Assembly (NCBI GenBank): GCA_946811185.2
Contig: OX328108.1
Location: 36,826,493 to 36,890,492 of the forward strand
From: Hippopus hippopus
Lineage: Eukaryota > Mollusca > Bivalvia > Cardiida > Cardiidae
Direction: 5' to 3'
DNA length: 64,000 nt
Shown here one piece after another: positions 1 to 11,247 of the stretch (position 1 is the first letter of the stretch; each line of letters starts with the position of its first letter). The position numbers and the translations under genes were made by a program. The notes beneath the pieces are model-generated. The model was not told the origin of the DNA, made no database searches, and saw nothing but the letters and a program-made list of their open reading frames with translations.

Positions 1-630
1 GCGCCCGAAAATATCGATAGAAAACAGTGAACAAGAATCGGCATAAAAGTGGATTTTAAGTCTTCTTTGAAGGCTGTTATGCAGTCCTTGGCAAACTGCC
101 AGGCATGCACCCTCCACACATGCCAGATTTCACTGAAAATAGGCGAAAATTTAAGAAAACAGGGTGACAGAAGACCTTGCTTTGGTGCCTTCTAGCACCT
201 TGCAAGAGTGACTTCCCCTGATCTCTTGATTCGATTTGCTTTTCTAATTCAGGCCAACTGCCATACTGTACATTGATACTTTAAATATGCTAAGATGATC
301 AATGTACAGTGTAGAAACCCCAGAAAAGAAGAAAATAATGTCACAAGTGGCCAAAAAAGACTGAAAACTCTTTCAGTAGCAACTGATTTCTATTGCATAA
401 ATCAAACAAAGGGAACTAAATTTTATTATTATTTTTTTTAATCTCTTTTTACCGTAACAAGAAACCCAGTTACGTTGGCTACTGTCTCATACGTGCCAGT
501 TACGCACCCACGAAAACACGAAAAATCGACTTACGGCACATTCCATAGCAGACGACACCTCTTGCTTAAGTCAAATATAGGGAATTTTTTTTGTTCTTTT
601 TTATCTTACTAGGGCCATTTTATTGGCATT

Positions 631-3420
631 GATACTTTGAATATGCTCAGATGATCAATGTACAGTGTAGAAACCCCAGAAAATAATGTCACAAGTGGCT
701 GAAAAAGACTGAAAACTCTTTCAGTAGCAACTGATTTCTATTGCATAAATCAAACAAAGAGAACTAAATTTTATTATTATTTTTTTTAATCTCTTTTTAC
801 CTAACAAGAAACCCAGTTACGTTGAATACCGTGTCATACGTGCCAGTTACGCACCCGCGAAAACACGAAAAATCGACTTACGGCACATTCCATAGCAGAC
901 GACACCTCTTGCTTAAGTCAAATATAGGGAATTTTTTTTGTTCTTTTTTATCTTACTAGGGCCATTTTATTGGCATTGATACTTTGAATATGCTCAGATG
1001 ATCAATGTACAGTGTAGAAACCCCAGAAGATAATGTCACAAGTGCCTAAAAAAGACTGAAAACTCTTTCAGTAGCAACTGATTTCTATTGCATAAATCAA
1101 ACAAAGGGAACTAAATTTTTACTTTTTTTGTAATCTCTTTTTACCGTAACAAGAAACCCAGTTACGTTGACTACTCTCTCATACGTGTCAGTTTCGCACC
1201 CGCGAAAACACAAAAAATCGACTTACGGCACATTCCATAGCAGACGACACCTCTTGCTTAAGTCAAATATAGGGAATTTTTTTTGTTCTTTTTTATCTTA
1301 CTAGGGCCATTTTATTGGCATTGATACTTTGAATATGCTCAGATGATCAATGTACAGTGTAGAAACCCCAGAAAATAAGAAAATAATGTCACAAGTGGCT
1401 GAAAAAGACTGAAAACTCTTTCAGTAGCAACTGATTTCTATTGCATAAATCAAACAAAGGGAACTAAATTTTATTATTATTTTTTATTTATCTCTTTTTA
1501 CCGTAACAAGAAACCCAGTTACGTTGACTACCGTGTCATACGTGCCAGTTACGCACCCGCGAAAACACGAAAAATCGACTTACGGCACATTCCATAGCAG
1601 ACGACACCTCTTGCTTAAGTCAAATATAGGGAATTTTTTTTGTTCTTTTTTATCTTACTAGGGCCATTTTATTGGCATTGATACTTTGAATATGCTCAGA
1701 TGATCAATGTACAGTGTAGAAACCCCAGAAGATAATGTCACAAGTGCCTAAAAAAGACTGAAAACTCTTTCAGTAGCAACTGATTTCTATTGCATAAATC
1801 AAACAAAGGGAACTAAATTTTTACTTTTTTTGTAATCTCTTTTTACCGTAACAAGAAACCCAGTTACGTTGACTACTGTCTCATACGTGCCAGTTACGCA
1901 CCCGCGAAAACACGAAAAATCGACTTACGGCACATTCCATAGCAGACGACACCTCTTGCTTAAGTCAAATATAGGGAATTTTTTTTGTTCTTTTTTATCT
2001 TACTAGGGCCATTTTATTGGCATTGATACTTTGAATATGCTCAGATGATCAATGTACAGTGTAAAAACCCCAGAAGATAATGTCACAAGTGGCTAAAAAA
2101 GACTGAAAACTCTTTCAGTAGCAACTGATTTCTATTGCATAAATCAAACAAAGAGAACTAAATTTTATTATTATTTTTTTTAATCTCTTTTTACCGTAAC
2201 AAGAAACCCAGTTACGTTGAATACCGTGTCATACGTGCCAGTTACGCACCCGCGAAAACACGAAAAATCGACTTACGGCACATTCCATAGCAGACGACAC
2301 CTCTTGCTTAAGTCAAATATAGGGAATTTTTTTTGTTCTTTTTTATCTTACTAGGGCCATTTTATTGGCATTGATACTTTGAATATGCTCAGATGATCAA
2401 TGTACAGTGTAGAAACCCCAGAAGATAATGTCACAAGTGCCTAAAAAAGACTGAAAACTCTTTCAGTAGCAACTGATTTCTATTGCATAAATCAAACAAA
2501 GGGAACTAAATTTTTACTTTTTTTGTAATCTCTTTTTACCGTAACAAGAAACCCAGTTACGTTGACTACTCTCTCATACGTGTCAGTTTCGCACCCGCGA
2601 AAACACAAAAAATCGACTTACGGCACATTCCATAGCAGACGACACCTCTTGCTTAAGTCAAATATAGGGAATTTTTTTTGTTCTTTTTTATCTTACTAGG
2701 GCCATTTTATTGGCATTGATACTTTGAATATGCTCAGATGATCAATGTACAGTGTAGAAACCCCAGAAAATAAGAAAATAATGTCACAAGTGGCTGAAAA
2801 AGACTGAAAACTCTTTCAGTAGCAACTGATTTCTATTGCATAAATCAAACAAAGGGAACTAAATTTTATTATTATTTTTTATTTATCTCTTTTTACCGTA
2901 ACAAGAAACCCAGTTACGTTGACTACAGTGTCATACGTGCCAGTTACGCACCCGCGAAAACACGAAAAATCGACTTACGGCACATTCCATAGCAGACGAC
3001 ACCTCTTGCTTAAGTCAAATATAGGGAATTTTTTTTGTTCTTTTTTATCTTACTAGGGCCATTTTATTGGCATTGATACTTTGAATATGCTCAGATGATC
3101 AATGTACAGTGTAGAAACCCCAGAAGATAATGTCACAAGTGCCTAAAAAAGACTGAAAACTCTTTCAGTAGCAACTGATTTCTATTGCATAAATCAAACA
3201 AAGGGAACTAAATTTTTACTTTTTTTGTAATCTCTTTTTACCGTAACAAGAAACCCAGTTACGTTGACTACTGTCTCATACGTGCCAGTTACGCACCCGC
3301 GAAAACACGAAAAATCGACTTACGGCACATTCCATAGCAGACGACACCTCTTGCTTAAGTCAAATATAGGGAATTTTTTTTGTTCTTTTTTATCTTACTA
3401 GGGCCATTTTATTGGCATTG
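631..3420. repeat. Recent 1395-bp tandem duplication (four monomers twice)
   Basis: Private variants recur at an offset of 1395 bp: GTTGAATACC near 821 and 2217, AAAGAGAAC near 756 and 2151, and the combination GTGTCAGTTTCGC plus CACAAAAAATCG near 1188-1220 and 2580-2612. Monomer lengths repeat as 347/348, 345, 357, 345. The monomer starting at 2025 is a hybrid. Its left part, with GTAAAAACCCC, matches the d type seen before the tail, and its right part matches the monomer at 631. This places the crossover between roughly 2100 and 2151. Confidence 0.9.
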
Positions 3421-4466
3421 ATACTTTGAATATGCTCAGATGATCAATGTACAGTGTAAAAACCCCAGAAGATAATGTCACAAGTGGCTAAAAAAGACTG
3501 AAAACTCTTTCAGTAGCAACTGATTTCTATTGCATAAATCAAACAAAGGGAACTAAATTTTATTATTTTTTTAAACTCTTTTTGCCGTAACAAGAAACCC
3601 AGTTACGTTGACTACCGTCTCATACGTGCCAGTTATGCGCCCGCGAAAACATGAAAAATCGACTTACGGCACATTCCATCGCAGACGACACCTCTTGCTT
3701 AAATCAAATATAGGGAATTTTTTTTTGTTCTTTTTTATCTTACTAGGGCCATTGAAATGGCATTGATAGTTTGAATATGCTCAGATGATCAATGTACAGT
3801 GTAGAAACCCCAGAAGATAATGTCACAAGTGCCTAAAAAAGACTGAAAACTCTTTCAGTAGCAACTGATTTCTATTGCATAAATCAAACAAAGGGAACTA
3901 AATTTTTATTATTATTTTTTTAATCTCTTTTTATACCGTGACAAGAAATCCAGTTGCGTTGACTACCGTCCCATACGTGCCAGTTATGCGCCCGCGAAAA
4001 AATCGACTTATGGCACATTCCATAGCAGACGACACCTGTTGCCTAAGTCAAATATAGGGAAATTTTTTTTTTCGTTTTCTCTTACTAGGGCCATTGAATT
4101 GGTTACGATGACTATCGCACCCATACGTGACCGTTACGTGCTGTGCATAAAATCATAAAATCAACTAGGACACTTTCGGAGGCAACTGATACCTGTTGCA
4201 CAAATCAAAGAAAGGTAAACCAAATTCGTTTTCTTACCAAGGTCATGAAAAACATTGAACCAATTTTGGTGACCGTGTGAGTCATAAGTCGATTTTATGT
4301 TTAACCGCTGCACAAAAACATTGATTCAGAAGCAACGGGTTGCTGTTGCATAAACTTTTTCCAATAAGAAATCTTGTTCTTGTTTGAAGAATTTAGAAAT
4401 AGGCCAATGAAATACAATAAGATGTAAGAATGACTAATAATAAAAATAGGTAAAATAGATAAAATG

Positions 4467-4540
4467 GCAAAGTTAGGGATTCAACCTTTGACCATCAGGA
4501 CCCAAAAAAGGTCTTGGTGCAGGGGTCAAACCCTCTTTGC
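4467..4540. other. 74-nt nested inverted repeat, tRNA-like
   Basis: Four nested complementary pairs sit in order: GCAAAG (4467) with CTTTGC (ending 4540), GGG with CCC, TTTGACC with GGTCAAA, and GACC with GGTC around a CAAAAAA loop. The length is that of a tRNA. A B-box-like GGGTCAAACCC lies on the plus strand and GGTTGAATCCC on the minus strand. No convincing D-arm, anticodon arm or A box is visible, so I do not call a tRNA. A tRNA-derived (SINE-like) relic or a cruciform-forming element are the alternatives. The element recurs 62-65 bp before every CCAAT tract in the window. Confidence 0.6.
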
Positions 4541-4602
4541 GATTGAATAGGCTCAAATGACCCGAAGATTTAACATAGATATACAGAGATTTCCCCCCCC
4601 TT

Positions 4603-4904
4603 CCAATCTGCCAATCAAATCTCAGGCCTCTATTAAATTATCCAATCACAGAAGCTTTTAGAAAATCAAAATGGCGTCCAATCTGCCAATCAAATCTCAG
4701 GCCTCTATTAAATTATCCAATCACAGAAGCTTTTAGAAAATCAAAATGGCGTCCAATCAGCCAATCAAATCTCATCCCTCTCTCCAAATTATCCAATCAG
4801 AAAAGCTTTGAGAAATTCAATATTGCGCCCAATCAGCCAATCAAATTGCAGACACACCCACAGAATCATCCAATCAGAAAGCTTTGAGCCATTTGAAATG
4901 GCGC
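4603..4904. promoter_or_regulatory. CCAAT-box tract, four 75-bp repeats
   Basis: Repeats start at 4603, 4678, 4753 and 4829 (period 75, 75, 76). Each holds three CCAAT boxes, two of them 8 bp apart and the third about 31 bp further on, plus an AAGCTTT and an AAATGGCG that resembles a YY1 site. CCAAT is the NF-Y recognition core, and clustered CCAAT boxes are typical of promoters. A C8 run precedes the tract. The first two repeats are almost identical, the third and fourth diverged, so the tract itself expanded recently. Confidence 0.75.
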
Positions 4905-4949
4905 CCGAAAATATCGATAGAAAACAGTGAACAAGAATCGGCATAAAAG
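4900..4949 (+). promoter_or_regulatory. Core-promoter-like cluster: GGCGCC, TATCGATA, CATAAAAG
   Basis: Directly after the last CCAAT repeat come GGCGCC (4900-4905), a perfect palindromic TATCGATA (4912-4919) identical to the DRE bound by DREF in Drosophila, and CATAAAAG (4942-4949), a TATA-box variant. The order and spacing are those of a promoter reading rightwards, with a start expected about 30 bp after the CATAAAAG, near 4970-4980. The cluster recurs at every head. The unit at 53249 has TATTGATA, a CpG transition. Whether it is used is unknown, and DREF is best characterised in insects. Confidence 0.5.
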
Positions 4950-4969
4950 TGGATTTTAAGTCTTCTTTG

Positions 4970-5210
4970 AAGTCTGTTATGCAGTCCTTGGCAAACTGCC
5001 AGGCATGCACCCTCCACACATGCCAGATTTCACTGAAAATGGGCGAAAATTTAAGAAAACAGGGTGACAGAAGACCTTGTTTTGGTGCCTTCTAGCACCT
5101 TGCAAGAGTGACTTCCCCTGATCTCTTGATTCGATTTGCTTTTCTAATTCAGGCCAACTGCCATACTGTACATTGATACTTTAAATATGCTAAGATGATC
5201 AATGTACAGT
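4970..5210 (+). ncRNA. Candidate structured RNA region of the head block
   Basis: Downstream of the promoter-like cluster the head contains hairpin TGGCA-AAC-TGCCA (4989-5001), stem GGCATG/CATGCC with an 11-nt loop (5002-5024), hairpin GGTGC/GCACC with a 6-nt loop (5084-5099), and a perfect 13-bp stem (5165-5177 with 5198-5210). A run of eight Ts follows near 5332. A polypyrimidine stretch ending TTCTAATTCAG (to 5152) looks like a 3' splice site. A short ncRNA, or the 5' end of a longer satellite transcript, is inferred only from this layout. No known RNA family is recognised. Confidence 0.3.
5165..5210. repeat. Perfect 13-bp inverted repeat at the head/monomer junction
   Basis: ACTGTACATTGAT and ATCAATGTACAGT are exact reverse complements separated by 20 bp. 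Ordinary monomers have only CATTGAT/ATCAATG (7 bp) here, because GGCATTGAT replaces the outer left arm. The full hairpin therefore exists only where a head meets the first monomer. It is present at all 23 heads by eye; the unit at 32410 loses the innermost pair (CATTGAG). Confidence 0.85.
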
Positions 5211-8200
5211 GTAGAAACCCCAGAAAAGAAGAAAATAATGTCACAAGTGGCCAAAAAAGACTGAAAACTCTTTCAGTAGCAACTGATTTCTATTGCATAA
5301 ATCAAACAAAGGGAACTAAATTTTATTATTATTTTTTTTAATCTCTTTTTACCGTAACAAGAAACCCAGTTACGTTGACTACTGTCTCATACGTGCCAGT
5401 TACGCACCCGCGAAAACACGAAAAATCGACTTACGGCACATTCCATAGCAGACGACACCTCTTGCTTAAGTCAAATATAGGGAATTTTTTTTGTTCTTTT
5501 TTATCTTACTAGGGCCATTTTATTGGCATTGATACTTTGAATATGCTCAGATGATCAATTTACAGTGTAGAAACCCCAGAAAATAATGTCACAAGTGGCT
5601 GAAAAAGACTGAAAACTCTTTCAGTAGCAACTGATTTCTATTGCATAAATCAAACAAAGGGAACTAAATTTTATTATTATTTTTTTTAATCTCTTTTTAC
5701 CGTAACAAGAAACCCAGTTACGTTCACTACCGTCTCATACGTGCCAGTTACGCACCCGCGAAAACACGAAAAATCGACTTACGGCACATTCCATAGCAGA
5801 CCACACCTCTTGCTTAAGTCAAATATAGGGATTTTTTTTTGTTCTTTTTTATCTTACTAGGGCCATTTTATTGGCATTGATACTTTGAATATGCTCAGAT
5901 GATCAATATACAGTGTACAAACCCCAGAAAATAATGTCACAAGTGGCTGAAAAAGACTGAAAACTCTTTCAGTAGCAACTGATTTCTATTGCATAAATCA
6001 AACAAAGGGAACTAAATTTTATTATTATTTTTTTTTAATCTCTTTTTACCGTAACAAGAAACCCAGTTACGTTGACTACCGTCTCATACGTGCCAGTTAC
6101 GCACCCGCGAAAACACGAAAAATTGACTTACGGCACATTCCATAGCAGACGACACCTCTTGCTTAAGTCAAATATAGGGAATTTTTTTTGTTCTTTTTTA
6201 TCTTACTAGGGCCATTTTATTGGCATTGATACTTTGAATATGCTCAGATGATCAATGTACAGTGTAAAAACCCCAGAAGATAATGTCACAAGTGCCTAAA
6301 AAAGACTGAAAACTCTTTCAGTAGCAACTGATTTCTATTGCATAAATCAAACAAAGGGAACTAAATTTTTATTATTTTTTTTTTAATCTCTTTTTATACC
6401 GTGACAAGAAACCCAGTTACGTTGACTACCGTCTCATACGTGCCAGTTACGCACCCGCGAAAACACGAAAAATCGACTTACGGCACATTCCATAGCAGAC
6501 GACACCTCTTGCTTAAGTCAAATATAGGGAATTTTTTTTGTTCTTTTTTATCTTACTAGGGCCATTTTATTGGCATTGATACTTTGAATATGCTCAGATG
6601 ATCAATGTACAGTGTAGAAACCCCAGAAAATAAGAAAATAATGTCACAAGTGGCTGAAAAAGACTGAAAACTCTTTCAGTAGCAACTGATTTCTATTGCA
6701 TAAATCAAACAAAGGGAACTAAATTTCATTATTATTTTTTTTTTTATCTCTTTTTACCGTAACAAGAAACCCAGTTACGTTGACTACTCTCTCATACGTG
6801 CCAGTTACGCACCCGCGAAAACACGAAAAATCGACTTATGGCACATTCCATAGCAGACGACACCTCTTGCTTAAGTCAAATATAGGGAATTTTTTTTGTT
6901 CTTTTTTATCTTACTAGGGCCATTTTATTGGCATTGATACTTTGAATATGCTCAGATGATCAATGTACAGTGTAAAAACCCCAGAAGATAATGTCACAAG
7001 TGGCTAAAAAAGACTGAAAACTCTTTCAGTAGCAACTGATTTCTATTGCATAAATCAAACAAAGGGAACTAAATTTTATTATTTTTTAATCTCTTTTTAC
7101 CGTAACAAGAAACCCAGTTACGTTGACTACCGTCTCATACGTGCCAGTTATGCGCCCGCGAAAACATGAAAAATCGACTTACGGCACATTCCATAGCAGA
7201 CGACACCTCTTGCTTAAATCAAATATAGGGAATTTTTTTTTGTTCTTTTTTATCTTACTAGGGCCATTGAAATGGCATTGATAGTTTGAATATGCTCAGA
7301 TGATCATTGTACAGTGTAGAAACCCCAGAAAAGAAGAAAATAATGTCACAAGTGGCCAAAAAAGACTGAAAACTCTTTCAGTAGCAACTGATTTCTATTG
7401 CATAAATCAAACAAAGGGAACTAAATTTTATTATTATTTTTTTTAATCTCTTTTTACCGTAACAAGAAACCCAGTTACGTTGACTACTCTCTCATACGTG
7501 CCAGTTACGCACCCGCGAAAACACGAAAAATCGACTTACGGCACATTCCATAGCAGACGACACCTCTTGCTTAAGTCAAATATAGGGAATTTTTTTTGTT
7601 CTTTTTTATCTTACTAGGGCCATTTTATTGGCATTGATACTTTGAATATGCTCAGATGATCAATTTACAGTGTAGAAACCCCAGAAAATAATGTCACAAG
7701 TGGCTAAAAAAGACTGAAAACTCTTTCAGTAGCAACTGATTTCTATTGCATAAATCAAACAAAGGGAACTAAATTTTATTATTATTTTTTTTAATCTCTT
7801 TTTACCGTAACAAGAAACCCAGTTACGTTGACTACTCTCTCTTACGTGCCAGTTACGCAACCGCGAAAACACGAAAAATCGACTTACGGCACATTCCATA
7901 GCAGACGACACCTCTTGCTTAAGTCAAATATAGGGAATTTTTTTTGTTCTTTTTTATCTTACTAGGGCCATTTTATTGGCATTGATACTTTAAATATGCT
8001 CAGATGATCAATGTACAGTGTAGAAACCCCAGAAGATAATGTTACAAGTGCCTAAAAAAGACTGAAAAGTCTTTCAGTAGCAACTGATTTCTATTGCATA
8101 AATCAAACAAAGGGAACTAAATTTTTATTATTTTTTTTTTAATCTCTTTTTATACCGTGACAAGAAATCCAGTTGCGTTGACTACCGTCCCATACGTGCC

Positions 8201-8827
8201 AGTTATGCGCCCGCGAAAACATGAAAAATCGACTTACGGCACATTCCATAGCAGACGACACCTGTTGCCTAAGTCAAATATAGGGAAATTTTTTTTTTCG
8301 TTTTCTCTTACTAGGGCCATTGAATTGGTTACGATGACTATCGCACCCATACGTGACCGTTACGTGCTGTGCATAAAATCATAAAATCAACTAGGACACT
8401 TTCGGAGGCAACTGATACCTGTTGCACAAATCAAAGAAAGGTAAACCAAATTCGTTTTCTTACCAAGGTCATGAAAAACATTGAACCAATTTTGGTGACC
8501 GTGTGAGTCATAAGTCGATTTTATGTTTAACCGCTGCGCACAAACATTGATTCAGAAGCAACGGGTTGCTGTTGCATAAACTTTTTCCAATAAGAAATCT
8601 TGTTCTTGTTTGAAGAATTTAGAAATAGGCCAATGAAATACAATAAGATGTAAGAATGACTAATAATAAAAATAGGTAAAATAGATAAAATGGCAAAGTT
8701 AGGGATTCAACCTTTGACCATCAGGACCCAAAAAAGGTCTTGGTGCAGGGGTCAAACCCTCTTTGCGATTGAATAGGCTCAAATGACCCGAAGATTTAAC
8801 ATAGATATACAGAGATTTCCCCCCCTT

Positions 8828-9129
8828 CCAATCTGCCAATCAAATCTCAGGCCTCTATTAAATTATCCAATCACAGAAGCTTTTAGAAAATCAAAATGGC
8901 GTCCAATCTGCCAATCAAATCTCAGGCCTCTATTAAATTATCCAATCACAGAAGCTTTTAGAAAATCAAAATGGCGTCCAATCAGCCAATCAAATCTCAT
9001 CCCTCTCTCCAAATTATCCAATCAGAAAAGCTTTGAGAAATTCAATATTGCGCCCAATCAGCCAATCAAATTGCAGACACACCCACAGAATCATCCAATC
9101 AGAAAGCTTTGAGCCATTTGAAATGGCGC
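8828..9129. promoter_or_regulatory. CCAAT tract, four repeats
   Basis: Same layout as the tract at 4603, preceded by C7 and followed by the GGCGCC/TATCGATA/CATAAAAG cluster of the head at 9126. Confidence 0.72.
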
Positions 9130-11243
9130 CCGAAAATATCGATAGAAAACAGTGAACAAGAATCGGCATAAAAGTGGATTTTAAGTCTTCTTTGAAGGCT
9201 GTTATGCAGTCCTTGGCAAACTGCCAGGCATGCACCCTCCACACATGCCAGATTTCACTGAAAATGGGCGAAAATTTAAGAAAACAGGGTGACAGAAGAC
9301 CTTGTTTTGGTGCCTTCTAGCACCTTGCAAGAGTGACTTCCCCTGATCTCTTGATTCGATTTGCTTTTCTAATTCAGGCCAACTGCCATACTGTACATTG
9401 ATACTTTAAATATGCTAAGATGATCAATGTACAGTGTAGAAACCCCAGAAAAGAAGAAAATAATGTCACAAGTGGCCAAAAAAGACTGAAAACTCTTTCA
9501 GTAGCAACTGATTTCTATTGCATAAATCAAACAAAGGGAACTAAATTTTATTATTATTTTTTTTAATCTCTTTTTACCGTAACAAGAAACCCAGTTACGT
9601 TGACTACTCTCTCATACGTGCCAGTTACGCACCCGCGAAAACACGAAAAATCGACTGACGGCACATTCCATAGCAGACGACACCTCTTGCTTAAGTCAAA
9701 TATAGGGAATTTTTTTTGTTCTTTTTTATCTTACTAGGGCCATTTTATTGGCATTGATACTTTGAATATGCTCAGATGATCAATGTACAGTGTAAAAACC
9801 CCAGAAGATAATGTCACAAGTGGCTAAAAAAGACTGAAAACTCTTTCAGTAGCAACTGATTTCTATTGTATAAATCAAACAAAGGGAACTAAATTTTATT
9901 ATTTTTTAATCTCTTTTTACCGTAACAAGAAACCCAGTTACGTTGACTACCGTCTCATACGTGCCAGTTATGCGCCCGCGAAAACATGAAAAATCGACTT
10001 ACGGCACATTCCATAGCAGACGACACCTCTTGCTTAAATCAAATATAGGGAATTTTTTTTTGTTCTTTTTTATCTTACTAGGGCCATTGAAATGGCATTG
10101 ATAGTTTGAATATGCTCAGATGATCAATGTACAGTGTAGAAACCCCAGAAGATAATGTCACAAGTGCCTAAAAAAGACTGAAAACTCTTTCAGTAGCAAC
10201 TGATTTCTATTGCATAAATCAAACAAAGGGAACTAAATTTTTATTATTTTTTTTTTAATCTCTTTTTATACCGTGACAAGAAATCCAGTTGCGTTGACTA
10301 CCGTCCCATACGTGCCAGTTATGTGCCCGCGAAAACATGAAAAATCGACTTACGGCACATTCCATAGCAGACGACACCTGTTGCCTAAGTCAAATATAGG
10401 GAAAGTTTTTTTTTCGTTTTCTCTTACTAGGGCCATTGAATTGGTTACGATGACTATCGCACCCATACGTGACCGTTACGTGCTGTGCATAAAATCATAA
10501 AATCAACTAGGACACTTTCGGAGGCAACTGATACCTGTTGCACAAATCAAAGAAAGGTAAACCAAATTCCTTTTCTTACCAAGGTCATGAAAAACATTGA
10601 ACCAATTTTGGTGACCGTGTGAGTCATAAGTCGATTTTATGTTTAACCGCTGCGCAAAAACATTGATTCAGAAGCAACGGGTTGCTGTTGCATAAACTTT
10701 TTCCAATAAGAAATCTTGTTCTTGTTTGAAGAATTTAGAAATAGGCCAATGAAATACAATAAGATGTAAGAATGACTAATAATAAAAATAGGTAAAATAG
10801 ATAAAATGGCAAAGTTAGGGATTCAACCTTTGACCATCAGGACCCAAAAAAGGTCTTGGTGCAGGGGTCAAACCCTCTTTGCGATTGAATAGGCTCAAAT
10901 GACCCGAAGATTTAACATAGATATACAGAGATTTCCCCCCCCCTTCCAATCTGCCAATCAAATCTCAGGCCTCTATTAAATTATCCAATCACAGAAGCTT
11001 TTAGAAAATCAAAATGGCGTCCAAAATGCCAATCAAATCTCAGGCCTCTATTAAATTATCCAATCACAGAAGCTTTTAGAAAATCAAAATGGCGTCCAAT
11101 CAGCCAATCAAATATCATCCCTCTCTCCAAATTATCCAATCAGAAAAGCTTTGAGAAATTCAATATTGCGCCCAATCAGCCAATCAAATTGCAGACACAC
11201 CCACAGAATCATCCAATCAGAAAGCTTTAAGCCATTTGAAATG
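9126..11243 (+). repeat. HOR unit 3, 3 monomers
   Basis: Monomers run 9400-9755, 9756-10099 and 10100-10448 (F, d, e types). The F monomer has a private CGACTGACGG near 9653 that is shared with the three-monomer unit at 20590. The tail leads into a four-repeat CCAAT tract whose second repeat has lost its first CCAAT box (CCAAAAT). Confidence 0.93.
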
Positions 11244-11247
11244 GCGC
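10946..11247. promoter_or_regulatory. CCAAT tract, four repeats, one box lost
   Basis: Preceded by C9. The second repeat reads CCAAAATGCC instead of CCAATCTGCC, destroying one box. A further change, CAAATATCATCC, lies in the third repeat. Confidence 0.72.

Larger units (their letters stand above)
1..4900 (+). repeat. HOR unit 1, 11 monomers, C-type head
   Basis: This is the longest unit. It begins at the window edge on the GCGCCCG head, so its own CCAAT tract lies outside. Monomer boundaries are at 275, 631, 978, 1323, 1680, 2025, 2373, 2718, 3075, 3420 and 3765, ending at 4107. The head carries the C-type marker (GACCTTGC at about 173-180) and the F monomer carries the linked GGCTACTGTC and CCCACG variants. 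Its size comes from an internal 1395-bp tandem duplication of four monomers. The tail is followed by a four-repeat CCAAT tract. Confidence 0.93.
4901..9125 (+). repeat. HOR unit 2, 9 monomers, fused unit
   Basis: Monomer starts are 5175, 5531, 5879, 6228, 6578, 6936, 7280, 7636 and 7984, ending at 8333. The head-proximal F marker (GAAAAGAAGAAAA with GTGGCC) occurs twice, once after the head and again inside the monomer starting at 7280, right after a d-type monomer. The unit therefore looks like six plus three monomers, joined after losing the tail, CCAAT tract and head between them. The monomer at 6228 is an e/a hybrid (TATACCGTGACAAG followed by the ordinary GTTACGTTGAC). Confidence 0.92.

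Noticed and set aside
1550..1572. CENP-B-box-like CCCGCGAAAACACGAA in the monomer core
   Set aside because: The CENP-B box needs seven bases between CCCG and CGAA and a T at a fixed place. Here there are eight and the T is missing, and d/e monomers have CATGAA. At most a distant resemblance.
4448..4456. AGGTAAAA and TTCTAATTCAGG as a splice donor and acceptor
   Set aside because: Each is a plausible site alone, but the donor lies upstream of the promoter-like block, and short matches like this are expected by chance. Transcript data would be needed.
4467..4540. Calling the nested inverted repeat a functional tRNA gene
   Set aside because: No convincing D-arm, anticodon arm or A box, and the stems nest as one long hairpin rather than a cloverleaf.
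4789..5019. Minus-strand open frame of 76 codons, intact in 21 of 22 complete copies
   Set aside because: It opens on GTG with no upstream ATG, and lies across the CCAAT tract and head. Among copies the changes in it are almost all amino-acid altering (for example Ala to Asp, Ser to Leu, Glu to Gly, Asp to Asn, Ser to Phe, Ala to Val). I saw one silent change, and one copy (about 35386-35616) has a stop. That is the pattern of a homogenised non-coding repeat.
7726..7911. 61-codon minus-strand frame
   Set aside because: Occurs in one monomer only and depends on private substitutions there; shows no recognisable motif.
8157..8384. Plus-strand open frame of 75 codons across the last monomer and tail, recurring in many units
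   Set aside because: Opens on GTG, runs through poly-T tracts, is lost in units with the 6-bp core deletion or T-run length changes, and resembles no protein I know.
8783..9112. Plus-strand frames of 84-110 codons through the CCAAT tract
   Set aside because: These simply translate the 75-bp DNA repeats, change length with repeat number and C-run length, overlap the minus-strand frame, and are closed in several copies by C-run slippage.
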